A stretch of 64,000 nt of DNA from Paraclostridium tenue (GCF_015668515.1 NZ_JADPFO010000001.1:894823-958822); one strand, 5' to 3'. Shown: positions 50,906-61,029, counted from the stretch's first letter. Notes: generated from the letters alone by a model not told the origin. Program-made: numbers and translations.

Positions 50906-51301
50906 TTAGTGCATCATACCTATCATAGCACCTATTATATATGGTATTAACCAAATACACCATACAAATATACTGAATTTATGAAATACTTTTTGTTTTT
51001 CTTTGTCATCTTTATAAAGTACCCATGTAGCCCATACAGCATGAAATAACATAAGTAAAATAGCAATTGTTCCTGTTATACCATGTATTGTTTGAGCAGT
51101 TGATGAAATAGCTATAGTTCCTGATTTAGCTATTTGTCTCATAAGAAAAGTTCCTGTTGTATCACATATTAAACCTAAATAAAATATTATTACATGATTT
51201 TTCTTTAATACTTTAGCCTTTCTTTCACTAAATACACCTACTGTATAAAATACTAAAGCTAGTGTTATAGCAGTTATAGCTAATACTAATTTTAAACTCA
51301 T
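50906..51301 (-). CDS. HsmA family membrane protein
   Basis: 131 residues, four hydrophobic helices, with YTVGVFSERKAKVLKK, ISSTAQTIHGITGTIAI and FHKFSIFVWCIW segments typical of the HsmA (TIGR03987) family of unknown function. Located beside a MarR regulator on the same strand, which may control it. Confidence 0.75.
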   Translation of the reverse strand: MSLKLVLAITAITLALVFYTVGVFSERKAKVLKKNHVIIFYLGLICDTTGTFLMRQIAKSGTIAISSTAQTIHGITGTIAILLMLFHAVWATWVLYKDDKEKQKVFHKFSIFVWCIWLIPYIIGAMIGMMH

Positions 51302-51380
51302 GTTGTCTCCTCCTTTTAGTTTGTACGCAAACTATTTTTATTTAATCATTATATACCCACTTCAATAAATTGTGAAACAA

Positions 51381-51800
51381 TTATTTTATTTTTTCTTTTA
51401 TTAATATTAAAGACTTAACAATATCTTCTTTTTCTTCTTCAGTTAAATTATCAAATAAATTTTCAAAGGCTGATTCTATTTTTAGTCTAAAATCTTTTGC
51501 AAACTTTAATCCTTTTTCTGAAAATTCTATATATGTATTTCTCTTATCAGATTCATATTTAATTTTTTTTATATATCCTGCTTGTTCAAGCCTATTTACA
51601 ATCCCTGATACCGTTCCTTTTGATAAATACATTTCCTTGCATAATTGGCTTATATTAATTTTTTTATTGTGTGCAACAAACTTTAACACTATTATTTGTT
51701 GATGTGTAAGTCCACTTCCTAATAAACTTGATTCTATTTTATTAATAGATTTTGAATGTATCTCTCTTATTAACATTAATATTTTAAATGAATCTATCAT
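51381..51800 (-). CDS. MarR-family regulator
   Basis: 139 residues. The winged HTH (LTHQQIIVLKFVAHNKKINISQLCKEMYLSKGTVSGIVNRLEQAGYI) with the DxRN-like wing (ESDKRNTYIEFSEKG) is typical of MarR. ATG at 51800 follows GGAGGC; the earlier ATG at 51812 overlaps that RBS. It probably controls itself and the neighbouring HsmA gene or the divergent sulfite-reductase-like gene. Confidence 0.85.
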   Translation of the reverse strand: MIDSFKILMLIREIHSKSINKIESSLLGSGLTHQQIIVLKFVAHNKKINISQLCKEMYLSKGTVSGIVNRLEQAGYIKKIKYESDKRNTYIEFSEKGLKFAKDFRLKIESAFENLFDNLTEEEKEDIVKSLILIKEKIK

Positions 51801-51907
51801 AACTGCCTCCATATTTATTTTTCTTATAAATTATATTAAATACCTTTAGCTATATATTGTAAATAATGTTATAATAAGTTATTAAAAATAAGTAGAGGAT
51901 TTTAAAT

Positions 51908-52561
51908 ATGGAAAATTACATTAAGACTCAAAAAACTTTAACTGACAAAAAAAGATTTACTTTAACTCCAAATTTATCTTCACCGTTTATTTCTCCTGAT
52001 ACTATAATACATATTGGTGAAATAGCAAAAAAATATGGTGGAGTTTTAAAATTAGGATCCAATCAAAAAATTTCAATTATTAATTTGAAAGAAGATTGTT
52101 TAAAAGAAATCTCAAAAGAACTACAACTTGATTTAGTTCCTAAGAGTAAATCTTTATTAACTAATATAACATTATGTACTTCTAACTTTTGTAGAATGTC
52201 TAAATATCCAACTATAGGTATCTATATGAAATTAGTAAAAAAATTTTATAAAATGGAGCTACCTGCAAAAACTAAAATAGGTATATCTAGTTGTAAAAAT
52301 TCATGTAATAGTGCTTATACTAAAGATATTGGTATAGTAGTAGATAAAGATGGTAAATTTTTTATAACTATGGGTGGACGTGCTGGTACTAACCCTAAAG
52401 CAGGATATACTATTGCTTCTGGATTAAATGAAAATCAAACAATCTTAATACTTAAAACTGCTATTACATATTATAAAACTAATGCTAATAACAAAGAAAA
52501 GTTAAGAGATTTTATAGATAGAATAGGTTTAGATTCATTTATAGAAACTTGTGTTAGATAA
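51908..52561 (+). CDS. Small nitrite/sulfite-reductase-like protein
   Basis: 217 residues. CTSNFC and SSCKNSC form the four-Cys siroheme/Fe4S4 motif of nitrite/sulfite reductases (usually CX5C...CX3C; here CX4C), with the ferredoxin-like N-terminal part and GGRAGTNPKAG. Single-repeat proteins of this size occur in clostridia and may reduce sulfite or act as haem-cluster proteins of unknown substrate. Divergent from MarR. Confidence 0.75.
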   Translation: MENYIKTQKTLTDKKRFTLTPNLSSPFISPDTIIHIGEIAKKYGGVLKLGSNQKISIINLKEDCLKEISKELQLDLVPKSKSLLTNITLCTSNFCRMSKYPTIGIYMKLVKKFYKMELPAKTKIGISSCKNSCNSAYTKDIGIVVDKDGKFFITMGGRAGTNPKAGYTIASGLNENQTILILKTAITYYKTNANNKEKLRDFIDRIGLDSFIETCVR

Positions 52562-52562
52562 T

Positions 52563-52620
52563 AAAAATACTGTATTAATTCTAATTTTTATAATTAGAAT
52601 TTGTATACAGTATTTTTTTT
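52563..52620. terminator. Bidirectional terminator
   Basis: Long stem AAAAATACTGTA...TACAGTATTTTT with inner TAATTCTAATT/AATTAGAATT pairing, between convergent genes. Confidence 0.85.
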
Positions 52621-52630
52621 AAAATTTTAT

Positions 52631-53569
52631 CTACTTTAAAGAGTTTCTTCTAATAATATCTAATTCTTCTTCTGTAAAAATCTTGTTTGAAAAAAGCATT
52701 AAATATTCTTCGCTAACACTAGAATCAAATACTATTAAATCATCAGTATTTATGCTTATATTTATCCCTTTATCAAATAATTTTTTTATAGGATGATTTT
52801 TTATATCATCTATAGCTTTTAAGTATATATTACTAGTTGGACATATATTAAGTCTTATATTTCTATCTTTTATCATATCTAATACATAGTCATCTTCAAT
52901 TGCTCTAAATCCATGTTGAAGTTCATCTAAATTTAAAGTATTTATAGCATCTTTAACATTACTAGATCCTAAAAATTCACCTGCATGAGCTTTTAACTTA
53001 AGGCCCTTGCTTTTTCCATATTCATAATACTTTTTATATCTTTCAAATCCAATTAGTTCTTCATCTCCATATAAATCCATTGACTTAAATATATTACTAT
53101 CTATAAGTGCTGGTATTATATTTTCTAAATTTTCATCAGTTATACTCTTTGCTATTCCTATTTCAGGTCTAAAATCTATATTTTCTTTATATTTTTCAAC
53201 TATATTTTTTATACTACTAAAAAATTCTTTACTATCTTCAAATCTAAGTACATCATGACAATCTATACTAGCTTCTAACAAACTTACTCCATCTTCAATA
53301 GCGTTTTTTACTGTTTCTTCTATCGTCCATAAAAAATCATCTTTAGTTTTTATATGATTTATATACTCATTAAATATAAAGTCATCTAATCCTTTTATTC
53401 CATACATATCTTTAGATGGACTTTTTATTTTCCCATTAGTATATTTATATATATTTTTAAATCTCATTCCTAATCCACCATGATTATGTAGTTCACCTTT
53501 AGGTATAGTCTTTAATCCATCTATATCTTTATTCATTAGGTATTCTTTAAATTTTTTGCTGTTTTCCAT
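52631..53569 (-). CDS. Adenosine deaminase family protein
   Basis: 312 residues. The metal motif ELHNHGG, HAGEF, LQHGF, LNICPTSNIYL and INTDD are all present in order. Converts adenosine to inosine, or a related nucleoside deamination. RBS and ATG are clear. Slightly shorter than classical ADA. Confidence 0.9.
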   Translation of the reverse strand: MENSKKFKEYLMNKDIDGLKTIPKGELHNHGGLGMRFKNIYKYTNGKIKSPSKDMYGIKGLDDFIFNEYINHIKTKDDFLWTIEETVKNAIEDGVSLLEASIDCHDVLRFEDSKEFFSSIKNIVEKYKENIDFRPEIGIAKSITDENLENIIPALIDSNIFKSMDLYGDEELIGFERYKKYYEYGKSKGLKLKAHAGEFLGSSNVKDAINTLNLDELQHGFRAIEDDYVLDMIKDRNIRLNICPTSNIYLKAIDDIKNHPIKKLFDKGINISINTDDLIVFDSSVSEEYLMLFSNKIFTEEELDIIRRNSLK

Positions 53570-53734
53570 TTATATCTTCCTCTCATTTACATATATTTTT
53601 TCATTATACCATACAATATTTCTCTAGTAAAAAACATGTTGATATTAATAAAAAATATAAAAAACTTAGTGGTACAAATTCTCGCAAATTTTAATATTAT
53701 AAAATATGCTAGTTAAATCATAGGGGGTGGCATC

Positions 53735-54487
53735 ATGCAACCAATAGTAGATGTAAAAAATCTTACCAAAAATTTCTACAATAAAGAGGGTGAGGTAGAA
53801 GTCTTAAAAAACATTAATTTTTCTTTAAATGAGGGTGAAATATTGACAATACTTGGACCATCTGGAAGTGGTAAGTCTACTATTTTAAACATACTTACAA
53901 AACTATTAGAACCTACTTCAGGTGAAGTAAATATAAAAGGAAACATTGGATATATGTTTCAAAGGGACCATTTACTAGAATGGAGAAATATTATGGATAA
54001 TATAACTATAGGCCTTGAAATTCAACATCAAAAAACACCTCAAGCTATATCTAAAATTGAAAATTTATTAAAAACTTATGGTCTATGGGATTTTAGAAAT
54101 ATGTATCCAAAGGAGCTTTCTGGAGGAATGAGACAACGTGTTGCATTAATTCGTACTTTGGCTGTAAATCCAGACATATTACTTCTTGATGAACCTTTCT
54201 CTGCACTTGATTATCAGACAAGAATTTTAGTTAGTGATGATATATATAAAATAATTAAAAATGAAAATAAATCAACTATTTTAGTTACACATGATATATC
54301 AGAAGCTATTTCAATGTCAGATAAAATTGCCGTACTTTCAAAACGCCCTGCAACTGTTAAAAATATATATGACATAAATTTAAAAATAACAGAAAAAAGA
54401 ACTCCTATAGTTTCTCGTAGTGCTGAGAATTTTAAGGACTACTTTAACATCTTATGGAAGGAGATTGATTCAAGTGAAACAAAATAA
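53735..54487 (+). CDS. ABC transporter ATPase (taurine/nitrate/sulfonate type)
   Basis: 250 residues. Walker A GPSGSGKST, Q-loop, LSGGMRQR signature, Walker B ILLLDEPFSALD, H-loop VTHDISEA. Belongs to the SsuB/TauB/ThiZ-like family. RBS AGGGGGTGG. Stop overlaps the permease start; the pair is one transcript. Substrate could be a sulfonate, a pyrimidine precursor or nitrate. Confidence 0.9.
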   Translation: MQPIVDVKNLTKNFYNKEGEVEVLKNINFSLNEGEILTILGPSGSGKSTILNILTKLLEPTSGEVNIKGNIGYMFQRDHLLEWRNIMDNITIGLEIQHQKTPQAISKIENLLKTYGLWDFRNMYPKELSGGMRQRVALIRTLAVNPDILLLDEPFSALDYQTRILVSDDIYKIIKNENKSTILVTHDISEAISMSDKIAVLSKRPATVKNIYDINLKITEKRTPIVSRSAENFKDYFNILWKEIDSSETK

Positions 54488-55277
54488 CATCTCCAAAAGC
54501 CACAGCGAATATTTAAATTCCATAAAAAAAGAAAAACAACTAATTTTCTTATCTCAATTACTGTTACTAGCAGGGTTTATAGCTATATGGGAAATTCTTG
54601 CTAGATTAAATATAATAGATGTATTTTTATTTAGTAAGCCAAGCGATATATATAACTTATTTATTAAATATATTCAAAATGGAGAACTATTTAAACACGT
54701 ACTAATATCTAGTTATGAAACTATAGTAGGTTTAATAATAGGTACAGTACTTGGAATACTAGTAGCCATTTTACTTTGGTGGTCAGAAAGACTTTCTAAA
54801 GTATTAGACCCATTTTTAGTAGTATTAAATGCACTTCCTAAAACTGCATTAGCTCCTATCTTAATAGTATGGGCTGGAGCTGGAGTAAATGGCATTATAG
54901 TTATAGCTATTACTATATCTGTGGTTGTAACTATATTATCTGCATATAACTACTTTATAAGCGTAGATGAGGAAAAAGTTAAAATGCTTAGAAGCTTCGG
55001 CGCTACAAAATTTCAAATACTAACTAAATTAATATTTCCTTCAAATATAGGTAATTTAATAAATCTTACTAAAATAAACATAGGTATGGCTTGGGTTGGA
55101 GTTATAGTAGGAGAGTTTTTAGTATCTAGATATGGACTTGGATACTTGATAGTTTATGGTGGTCAAGTATTTAAATTAGATTTAGTGATGATGGGAGTAA
55201 TAGTTTTAGCTTTATGTGCTCTAGTTATGTATCAAATATTAAATATAATCGAAAAAATTTATAGAATCAGAAGATAA
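54474..55277 (+). CDS. ABC transporter permease
   Basis: 267 residues, about six TM helices and the EAA-like loop (MLRSFGATKFQILTKLIFPSN), typical of the BPD_transp_1 family (SsuC/TauC). GTG at 54474 with GGAGAT upstream, overlapping the ATPase end. Partners: the ATPase upstream and probably the binding protein at 56424. Confidence 0.88.
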   Translation: MKQNNISKSHSEYLNSIKKEKQLIFLSQLLLLAGFIAIWEILARLNIIDVFLFSKPSDIYNLFIKYIQNGELFKHVLISSYETIVGLIIGTVLGILVAILLWWSERLSKVLDPFLVVLNALPKTALAPILIVWAGAGVNGIIVIAITISVVVTILSAYNYFISVDEEKVKMLRSFGATKFQILTKLIFPSNIGNLINLTKINIGMAWVGVIVGEFLVSRYGLGYLIVYGGQVFKLDLVMMGVIVLALCALVMYQILNIIEKIYRIRR

Positions 55278-55307
55278 TATTTAATATCTATTTGCTTTAA
55301 TATTCAT

Positions 55308-55390
55308 AATATAACTGAGTTCTTTATTTATTTTCTTTAGTTTGACACTAAATATTATTAATAAATTTGAGCTCAGTTATATTATTTTTA
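55308..55390. terminator. Bidirectional terminator
   Basis: Perfect 12-bp stem AATATAACTGAG/CTCAGTTATATT with a ~50-base loop and T-rich end, between the permease and convergent nitroreductase. Confidence 0.65.
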
Positions 55391-55415
55391 ATTTTATAAT
55401 CTACAAAAAAGTTTA

Positions 55416-56228
55416 TTATATATTACAATACCCTACTATCTCATAGTCATTTGGTATTTTATAATCTTTATTTACATTTCCAAGAGTCCATTTTAAGTCA
55501 AACATAGTAGTGTCAATTATTACTCCAAAATATAACATAACTATACCAACATCAATTTTGCCTTCATATTCATTTGCAAACTCATCTTTTCTAACTGCAA
55601 GAATTACCATCCCTCCATCAATTATAAATCTCCATGGTTGTCTATTTAATGTAGAAGGTGCCATTCTAGCAAAACTAAATGCATCTAACAATCCTCTTTC
55701 CTCTAATATTTCTATACTTGCATCTTTTCCCCATTCATCAAGATATACTATTTTATCTACACCTAATCTATATGAATCTGTATTAGATGATTTAGATTTT
55801 ACAGCTTCTCCATAACCTAAAGCTATAATTGCTGTAACATCTTTATCCGATACAATTTCAAGTTTTTCTTTTATACAATTACTGTCTTCAAATGTAACCC
55901 AACATGAGTCTATTCCTAAATCTCTAGCTTTTAATATTAAATTTTCACCTATGTATCCTGAGTTTTCTATATAACCTCTATTTACTTCTGATAAAATAAT
56001 AATATAATTTGGCGCTTCTATCATATGTCCATTATATCCTGCTATTTTTTTAAGTTTTTGATATACTTTATCTTTACTAAATACTTTAATATCAATCTTT
56101 ATTTCTGGTAAAAGCTTCTTAGAATTGTGTATATATTCTTTCATTATTTTAAAATCAGATTCTTTTATTTCTTGGTTTTTAAATTCCCTTACAGATCTTT
56201 TATTTGATATAAGATATTTATAATTCAT
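55416..56228 (-). CDS. Nitroreductase family protein
   Basis: 270 residues. The N-terminus RSVREFKNQEI and C-terminal MAPSTLNRQPWRFII match FMN-dependent nitroreductases, in the two-part arrangement of the TM-less single-chain type. Reduces nitro or quinone groups using NAD(P)H. Divergent from the substrate-binding protein gene. Confidence 0.85.
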   Translation of the reverse strand: MNYKYLISNKRSVREFKNQEIKESDFKIMKEYIHNSKKLLPEIKIDIKVFSKDKVYQKLKKIAGYNGHMIEAPNYIIILSEVNRGYIENSGYIGENLILKARDLGIDSCWVTFEDSNCIKEKLEIVSDKDVTAIIALGYGEAVKSKSSNTDSYRLGVDKIVYLDEWGKDASIEILEERGLLDAFSFARMAPSTLNRQPWRFIIDGGMVILAVRKDEFANEYEGKIDVGIVMLYFGVIIDTTMFDLKWTLGNVNKDYKIPNDYEIVGYCNI

Positions 56229-56423
56229 AATATCACCCCTTAATAAAATATACTTACCTTTATCTTATAAGTTTTATACCCATAAAAAATGTAAGTAAAC
56301 ATTTTCATAACATTTATCTTATTTCTTAAATTCTAGTTAATATTTAAATTGTAATACTTATATCACCAATTAACTAAAATTTTAATATTATGTAGTATCT
56401 TTAAATTTTAAGGGGTGGTTTTA

Positions 56424-57461
56424 ATGTTTAAAAAATTAACAGCTTTTATATCCTTAGTTACTGGCCTCTCTTTAGCTATGGTTGGATGTACTAGCAGTAC
56501 TACATCAAATAATAAGTCTAAAGAATTGACTAAACTAACAGTTGCAGAAGTAACCCATTCAATATTTTATGCTCCACAATATGCAGCTATAACTCAAGGT
56601 TTTTTTGAAGATGAAGGAATAGAAATAGACCTTATAAATACTCAAGGAGCTGATAAAACTATGGCAGCTCTACTTTCTGGTGAAGCTGATATAGGCCTTA
56701 TGGGCCCTGAAGCTTCTATTTATGTATACAATAAAGGTAATTCTAATTATGCTGTAAATTTTGCTCAATTAACTCAAAAAGATGGAAGTTTTTTAGTTGC
56801 TCGTGAAGGTAGTGATAAATTCTCTTTTGAAGATTTAAAAGGTAAAGAAATCTTAGGCGGTAGAAAAGGTGGAGTTCCTGAAATGACATTGGAATATGTT
56901 CTAAAGAAAAATGGTTTAGTTTTAGGTACTAACGCTAAAAACGGAGAAGTAAACGTAAGAACTGATGTACAATTTAATGTTTTAAGTGGCGCTTTCGCTG
57001 GAGGTGAAGGAGACTATGTTGCATTGTTTGAACCTACAGCACTAGAACTTGAAAAACAAGGTAAAGGAAGTGTTGTAGCTTCTATAGGTGAAGAATCTGG
57101 GCTTATACCTTATACTGCTTATTCTGCACCAGTAGATTATATAAAAGATAACAAAGATTTAATACAAAGATTTACAAATGCAGTATATAAAGGTCAACTT
57201 TGGATTCAAAATAATTCTTCTCAAGATATAGCTAATGCTATAAAGCCATTTTTTACAGACTTTAATGAAGATGATTTAGTAGCAGTAATTGAAAGATATA
57301 AATCTATAGATGCTTGGTCTCATACTCCATTGCTTGAAGAAAGTAGTTTAAATCTTTTAATGGATGTTATGGAAGAAGCTAAGGAACTTGATAAAAGAGC
57401 TCCTTATAATAAGATAGTAAATACTGATTTTGCTAATGAAAGTATAAAATCTTTAAAATAA
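56424..57461 (+). CDS. ABC substrate-binding lipoprotein (NMT1/THI5-like)
   Basis: 345 residues. Lipoprotein signal LSLAMVGC with lipidated C22, then TKLTVAEVTHSIFYAPQYAAITQGFFEDEGIEID and a type II periplasmic-binding fold of the SsuA/THI5 family. Completes the importer with the ATPase and permease genes but is separated from them by an oppositely oriented nitroreductase. Confidence 0.85.
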   Translation: MFKKLTAFISLVTGLSLAMVGCTSSTTSNNKSKELTKLTVAEVTHSIFYAPQYAAITQGFFEDEGIEIDLINTQGADKTMAALLSGEADIGLMGPEASIYVYNKGNSNYAVNFAQLTQKDGSFLVAREGSDKFSFEDLKGKEILGGRKGGVPEMTLEYVLKKNGLVLGTNAKNGEVNVRTDVQFNVLSGAFAGGEGDYVALFEPTALELEKQGKGSVVASIGEESGLIPYTAYSAPVDYIKDNKDLIQRFTNAVYKGQLWIQNNSSQDIANAIKPFFTDFNEDDLVAVIERYKSIDAWSHTPLLEESSLNLLMDVMEEAKELDKRAPYNKIVNTDFANESIKSLK

Positions 57462-57589
57462 ATTAATTTTTAGTAACATATTTAGTATTTAATTAATATA
57501 ATTTAGTATATACTAATAATATAGTATATATTGGATTCGACCTTACTATAATAATTACTACTCCGATTTATTATATGGCGGATACCTTT

Positions 57590-57635
57590 AAAGGAAAAAG
57601 ATTATCTATTTTAGATAAACTTTTTCCTTTTTTAA
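57590..57635 (+). terminator. Strong leader hairpin/terminator before the FeS protein gene
   Basis: AAAGGAAAAAG pairs with CTTTTTCCTTT around an inner TTATCTA/TAGATAA arm, with T-rich sequence after. It lies 50 bases before the ATG of the downstream gene, so it either ends the lipoprotein transcript or attenuates the FeS gene. Confidence 0.65.
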
Positions 57636-57685
57636 TTTATTTTAAGTATAAATTTATTATAATATTAAAAAAGGGGGAAATTATT

Positions 57686-58750
57686 ATGAAAAGGATAGAT
57701 GAAAGGGATATTATATTTTCAAGAGTTAATTATAAAAAAGGCACATCATCATATGAAGATTACTATAATAAAAATCCAGATAAAAAGCTAATCGACGATA
57801 GTATAAGATCTAGACCAAACCTTTGTAGTGAAGGCTCTATGACATATAATGAAATTAATTCACCTATGGCATCTTCGGCATTTGAATTTTTATCTGATAT
57901 TAAACATCTTTGTGAAGGAGAAATTAATAAAACTAAAATAAATGTTGATAAAAATATAATAACTAAAAGGATAAAAGGTTTTGCTCATCATTATGGTGCC
58001 AATTTAGTAGGTATTACAAAACTTAAGGATTATCATTTTTATACTAATAGAGGTAGACATGAGGAAAATTATGGAGAAGAAATCAATCCAAATCATAAAT
58101 ATGCTATAGCATTTGCAGTTCCTATGAATAAAGACATGATAAATAGAGGGCCTATGCTTTCTGAAGTTATTGAAACTAGTAAAGCTTATGTAGATGCTTC
58201 TATTATAGGTATGATACTTAGCTACTACATAAGGAGTTTAGGATATGACGCTAGAAATCATATGGATTCTAATTATCTTTTAATGCCTGTTTTAATTGCT
58301 AAAGATGCAGGACTTGGGAGTATTGGAAGAAATACAATACTTACTACTAAAGATTATGGATCGTGTATTAGATTAGGCGTTGTAACTACTACTTTAGACC
58401 TTAAAGAGGACAATCCTATAGACTTTGGTTTAGATGATTTTTGTAGTGTATGTAAAAAATGTGCTTATAATTGCCCTTCTATGTCTTTATCTAAAGATAT
58501 AGAAAAAAAATCTAATGGAAACTATAATTGGACTATAGATTCAGAATCTTGTTATATAAAATGGAGATATTTAGGTACAGATTGTGGAATATGTATAGCA
58601 GTTTGTCCCTTTTCTCAACAATTAGATTCTATAAAGAATGTAGACACTTTTAAAAATAATCTACCTTTAATAACTGAAGTTCTTAAAGAATATAATAAAA
58701 AATTTGGCAAACGCCCATTTATACCAGGTAATCCTTCTTGGATGAGATAA
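57686..58750 (+). CDS. RdhA/QueG-like iron-sulfur oxidoreductase
   Basis: 354 residues. Two 4Fe-4S ferredoxin motifs (CSVCKKCAYNCP and CGICIAVCPF) follow a corrinoid-type reductase domain (GITKLKDYHFYTNRG, GRNTILTTKDYG). It resembles reductive-dehalogenase/epoxyqueuosine-reductase-type proteins without a Tat signal. Acts probably as a cytosolic cobalamin-dependent reductase; substrate unknown. ATG at 57686 has a purine-rich GGGGG RBS. Confidence 0.75.
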   Translation: MKRIDERDIIFSRVNYKKGTSSYEDYYNKNPDKKLIDDSIRSRPNLCSEGSMTYNEINSPMASSAFEFLSDIKHLCEGEINKTKINVDKNIITKRIKGFAHHYGANLVGITKLKDYHFYTNRGRHEENYGEEINPNHKYAIAFAVPMNKDMINRGPMLSEVIETSKAYVDASIIGMILSYYIRSLGYDARNHMDSNYLLMPVLIAKDAGLGSIGRNTILTTKDYGSCIRLGVVTTTLDLKEDNPIDFGLDDFCSVCKKCAYNCPSMSLSKDIEKKSNGNYNWTIDSESCYIKWRYLGTDCGICIAVCPFSQQLDSIKNVDTFKNNLPLITEVLKEYNKKFGKRPFIPGNPSWMR

Positions 58751-58753
58751 GCT

Positions 58754-58794
58754 TAGCCGTCTAAATAATATATTCAAATATTATTTGACGGCTA
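58754..58794. terminator. Bidirectional terminator
   Basis: TAGCCGTC/GACGGCTA stem with an inner ATAATAT-type pairing, between convergent genes. Confidence 0.8.
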
Positions 58795-58817
58795 TATAAA
58801 TTAATTCTTTTATATCT

Positions 58818-59792
58818 TCACCACTTTGCAAAATGATTTTCACACCACCCTATTGTATTTTTAAAATCTACTTTTTTATTTTTATGCTTTATGTGTCCAT
58901 TAATATACCCTATAATTTGTTTTAATTTAGATTTAAAAATTATAATATTGTTAACTTTTGTATGATTTAATATGGGTTTAAATTCTAAATTAACTTCATC
59001 ACTTTTTAAAGATTTTATATTTATAACTTGATTTTCTTTATTATAATAAAATTTAACATCACTCTTTAATTTATAAATTCTATCATTTATTTTTATAGAA
59101 TTTTCATTTAATCCTGTTCCATCTGTATACTTAGCTCCTAAATTTACAGATATATAGTCATTATTATCATCTACAAATCCACTAATTAGCCAGTCCCATT
59201 CGCACGTTCGCTTCCAAATTCCTCTTCCATAATCTATAAAGCAAGTAGATTTATTTAAGTCATACATATTACTACCTATTCTCAATATTCCATGAGTCTT
59301 TAGATTCATATGTTTTGATGTATAATGAAAATAATTATAATCCCATGGAATAAGTACATTTAGTGATTCATAATCTAAATATATACTAGCTGTAATATCT
59401 ATATTATCCCATTTAAAATCTATACTTAAATTATTGGAGTTTCTTAAAACATTTATAAATTTATGTTTACCTTTATAATATGCATATGAATTAATTCTAT
59501 CATCTATCATAATAGATTTATTAAATAGATATCTACAAATTATATTTACTCTTTTTTTCCCATTTATTTCATAAAAATCTGAATATATTATAGCTGCATA
59601 ACCTACATCAACTATAGCAAAGTTAAATATAAATTCATTATTCATCCACATATAGTGATTCCAAGATTTCTTTTTAAAAAAACTTGTATTTATTGTACAA
59701 TCTTTAAATGGTATGTTGTTCCATCCTACAGCATACCCATTTACAAATCCTTTATTATTACATATAGCCCTGCTATCTTTTACTTGATCCAC
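58818..59792 (-). CDS. DUF2804 family protein
   Basis: 324 residues. FIDYGRGIWKRTCEWDWLISG matches the DUF2804 core (DYGRGxW); beta-sandwich-like repeats before and after. Unknown role. RBS AAGGGGGAA. Confidence 0.75.
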   Translation of the reverse strand: MDQVKDSRAICNNKGFVNGYAVGWNNIPFKDCTINTSFFKKKSWNHYMWMNNEFIFNFAIVDVGYAAIIYSDFYEINGKKRVNIICRYLFNKSIMIDDRINSYAYYKGKHKFINVLRNSNNLSIDFKWDNIDITASIYLDYESLNVLIPWDYNYFHYTSKHMNLKTHGILRIGSNMYDLNKSTCFIDYGRGIWKRTCEWDWLISGFVDDNNDYISVNLGAKYTDGTGLNENSIKINDRIYKLKSDVKFYYNKENQVINIKSLKSDEVNLEFKPILNHTKVNNIIIFKSKLKQIIGYINGHIKHKNKKVDFKNTIGWCENHFAKW

Positions 59793-59870
59793 AAAATTCC
59801 CCCTTTATATAAATATAATTATTAAATTAATATATTATTAATTTATATAATTTGTTACAAATTTTTAAAT

Positions 59871-59897
59871 AAAAAAAGACCTATTATAGGTCTTAAT
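59871..59897 (-). terminator. Terminator
   Basis: AAGACCTA/TAGGTCTT stem with a U-run on the minus strand after the 292-residue gene stop. Confidence 0.75.
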
Positions 59898-59900
59898 AAA

Positions 59901-60779
59901 CTATGCATCTTTATACATATATAAGGCTTCAATTCTAGTAGCATATACATCTTTTTTATCACAGCCAATATATTTTGCATACTTTTCTATTTTTTCCTTT
60001 TCTAAATCAACTTCATAACTTAAATTTTGTCCTATATCATTTACATACTTATCCATTAAAGATTCTTTATATCTTTTAAGATCATATCCTAAGAAATTCG
60101 CTAATCTATCTATTTCTTTATTAAAATCTCCATCTTCTTTTATAAAAAATTCATATATATCCTGTCTATATGGGTTTAAAGTTATTATTTGGTTTATAAC
60201 ATAGCACTCATTAGTTTTATCTATAAATCCATCTTTATAATTATTAAAAAGTGCATTTGCTTTAACTACATTTTCTTCTTTTATATAACTTGAAACGATA
60301 TCTACTCCATTATCTAAAAGAGCATCTACTACTGCATAGTGAATATTAAAGCAATTTTTATAAATACAATCTGCTAATTCTATTATTCTCTTTTTATTTT
60401 CAATAGATTTTTGAGCTAAACTAATTTTTTTATTTTTATTTTGATATGAATAGTCTTTTGATAGATTTTTAAATACCTCAGAGTAATTTAAATATTTTAG
60501 GCAATAATTTTGTGTGAAAAGATGTACATCAATTGTTATAATCCCGTAATTTACTACTATCTCAACACCTTTTTTTATACAATTTCTTATATATTCCTTT
60601 CCTAAATTAAGTCCTATTTCATTTATATCTTTTGATATGTAGTTTTTTGAAAATTCTTTTTTAAATTGATTTTTATATATGTCTGCTTGAGTTAAAAATT
60701 CCTTTCTAATATTATTGTACCTTACATTTTCCTCAGGAAATCTTATTATAGCTCCATTTATATCAAATTCTTCAACCAA
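59901..60779 (-). CDS. Helical protein, unknown (292 aa)
   Basis: 292 residues, strongly helical and charged (ENVVKANALFNNYKDGFID, EKEKIEKYAKYIGCDKKDVYATRIEALYMY). TTG start with GGAGGGG upstream. No recognised domain; no signal peptide. Confidence 0.55.
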   Translation of the reverse strand: MVEEFDINGAIIRFPEENVRYNNIRKEFLTQADIYKNQFKKEFSKNYISKDINEIGLNLGKEYIRNCIKKGVEIVVNYGIITIDVHLFTQNYCLKYLNYSEVFKNLSKDYSYQNKNKKISLAQKSIENKKRIIELADCIYKNCFNIHYAVVDALLDNGVDIVSSYIKEENVVKANALFNNYKDGFIDKTNECYVINQIITLNPYRQDIYEFFIKEDGDFNKEIDRLANFLGYDLKRYKESLMDKYVNDIGQNLSYEVDLEKEKIEKYAKYIGCDKKDVYATRIEALYMYKDA

Positions 60780-60982
60780 AGAGACCCCTCCTATTTTATA
60801 TCATTAAAACTAAGATTATATATACTTTGATAAACTATACTATTTTTCCTTCTTAATATTTAAACTTATGCTATTTTTTTATAAATTTTAAACATTTTTT
60901 CATTTGCACAGCATACTATAATTATCAACTTTAGACTTTTTATTGATATTTATAAAATAAAGTACTTAATAAATAAAAGAAT

Positions 60983-61029
60983 AAAAAAAGGATGTGCTTA
61001 ATATCTAGATATCAGCACATCCTTTTTTT
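60983..61029 (-). terminator. Terminator of tpx
   Basis: 16-bp stem AAAAAAAGGATGTGCT with its complement, seven bases after the tpx stop; strong bidirectional A/T runs. Confidence 0.85.

Noticed and set aside
57575-57685. N-terminal extension of the FeS protein from a GTG/ATG at 57575
   Set aside because: It would include a terminator hairpin and low-complexity Phe/Ile/Lys; RBS stands before 57686.
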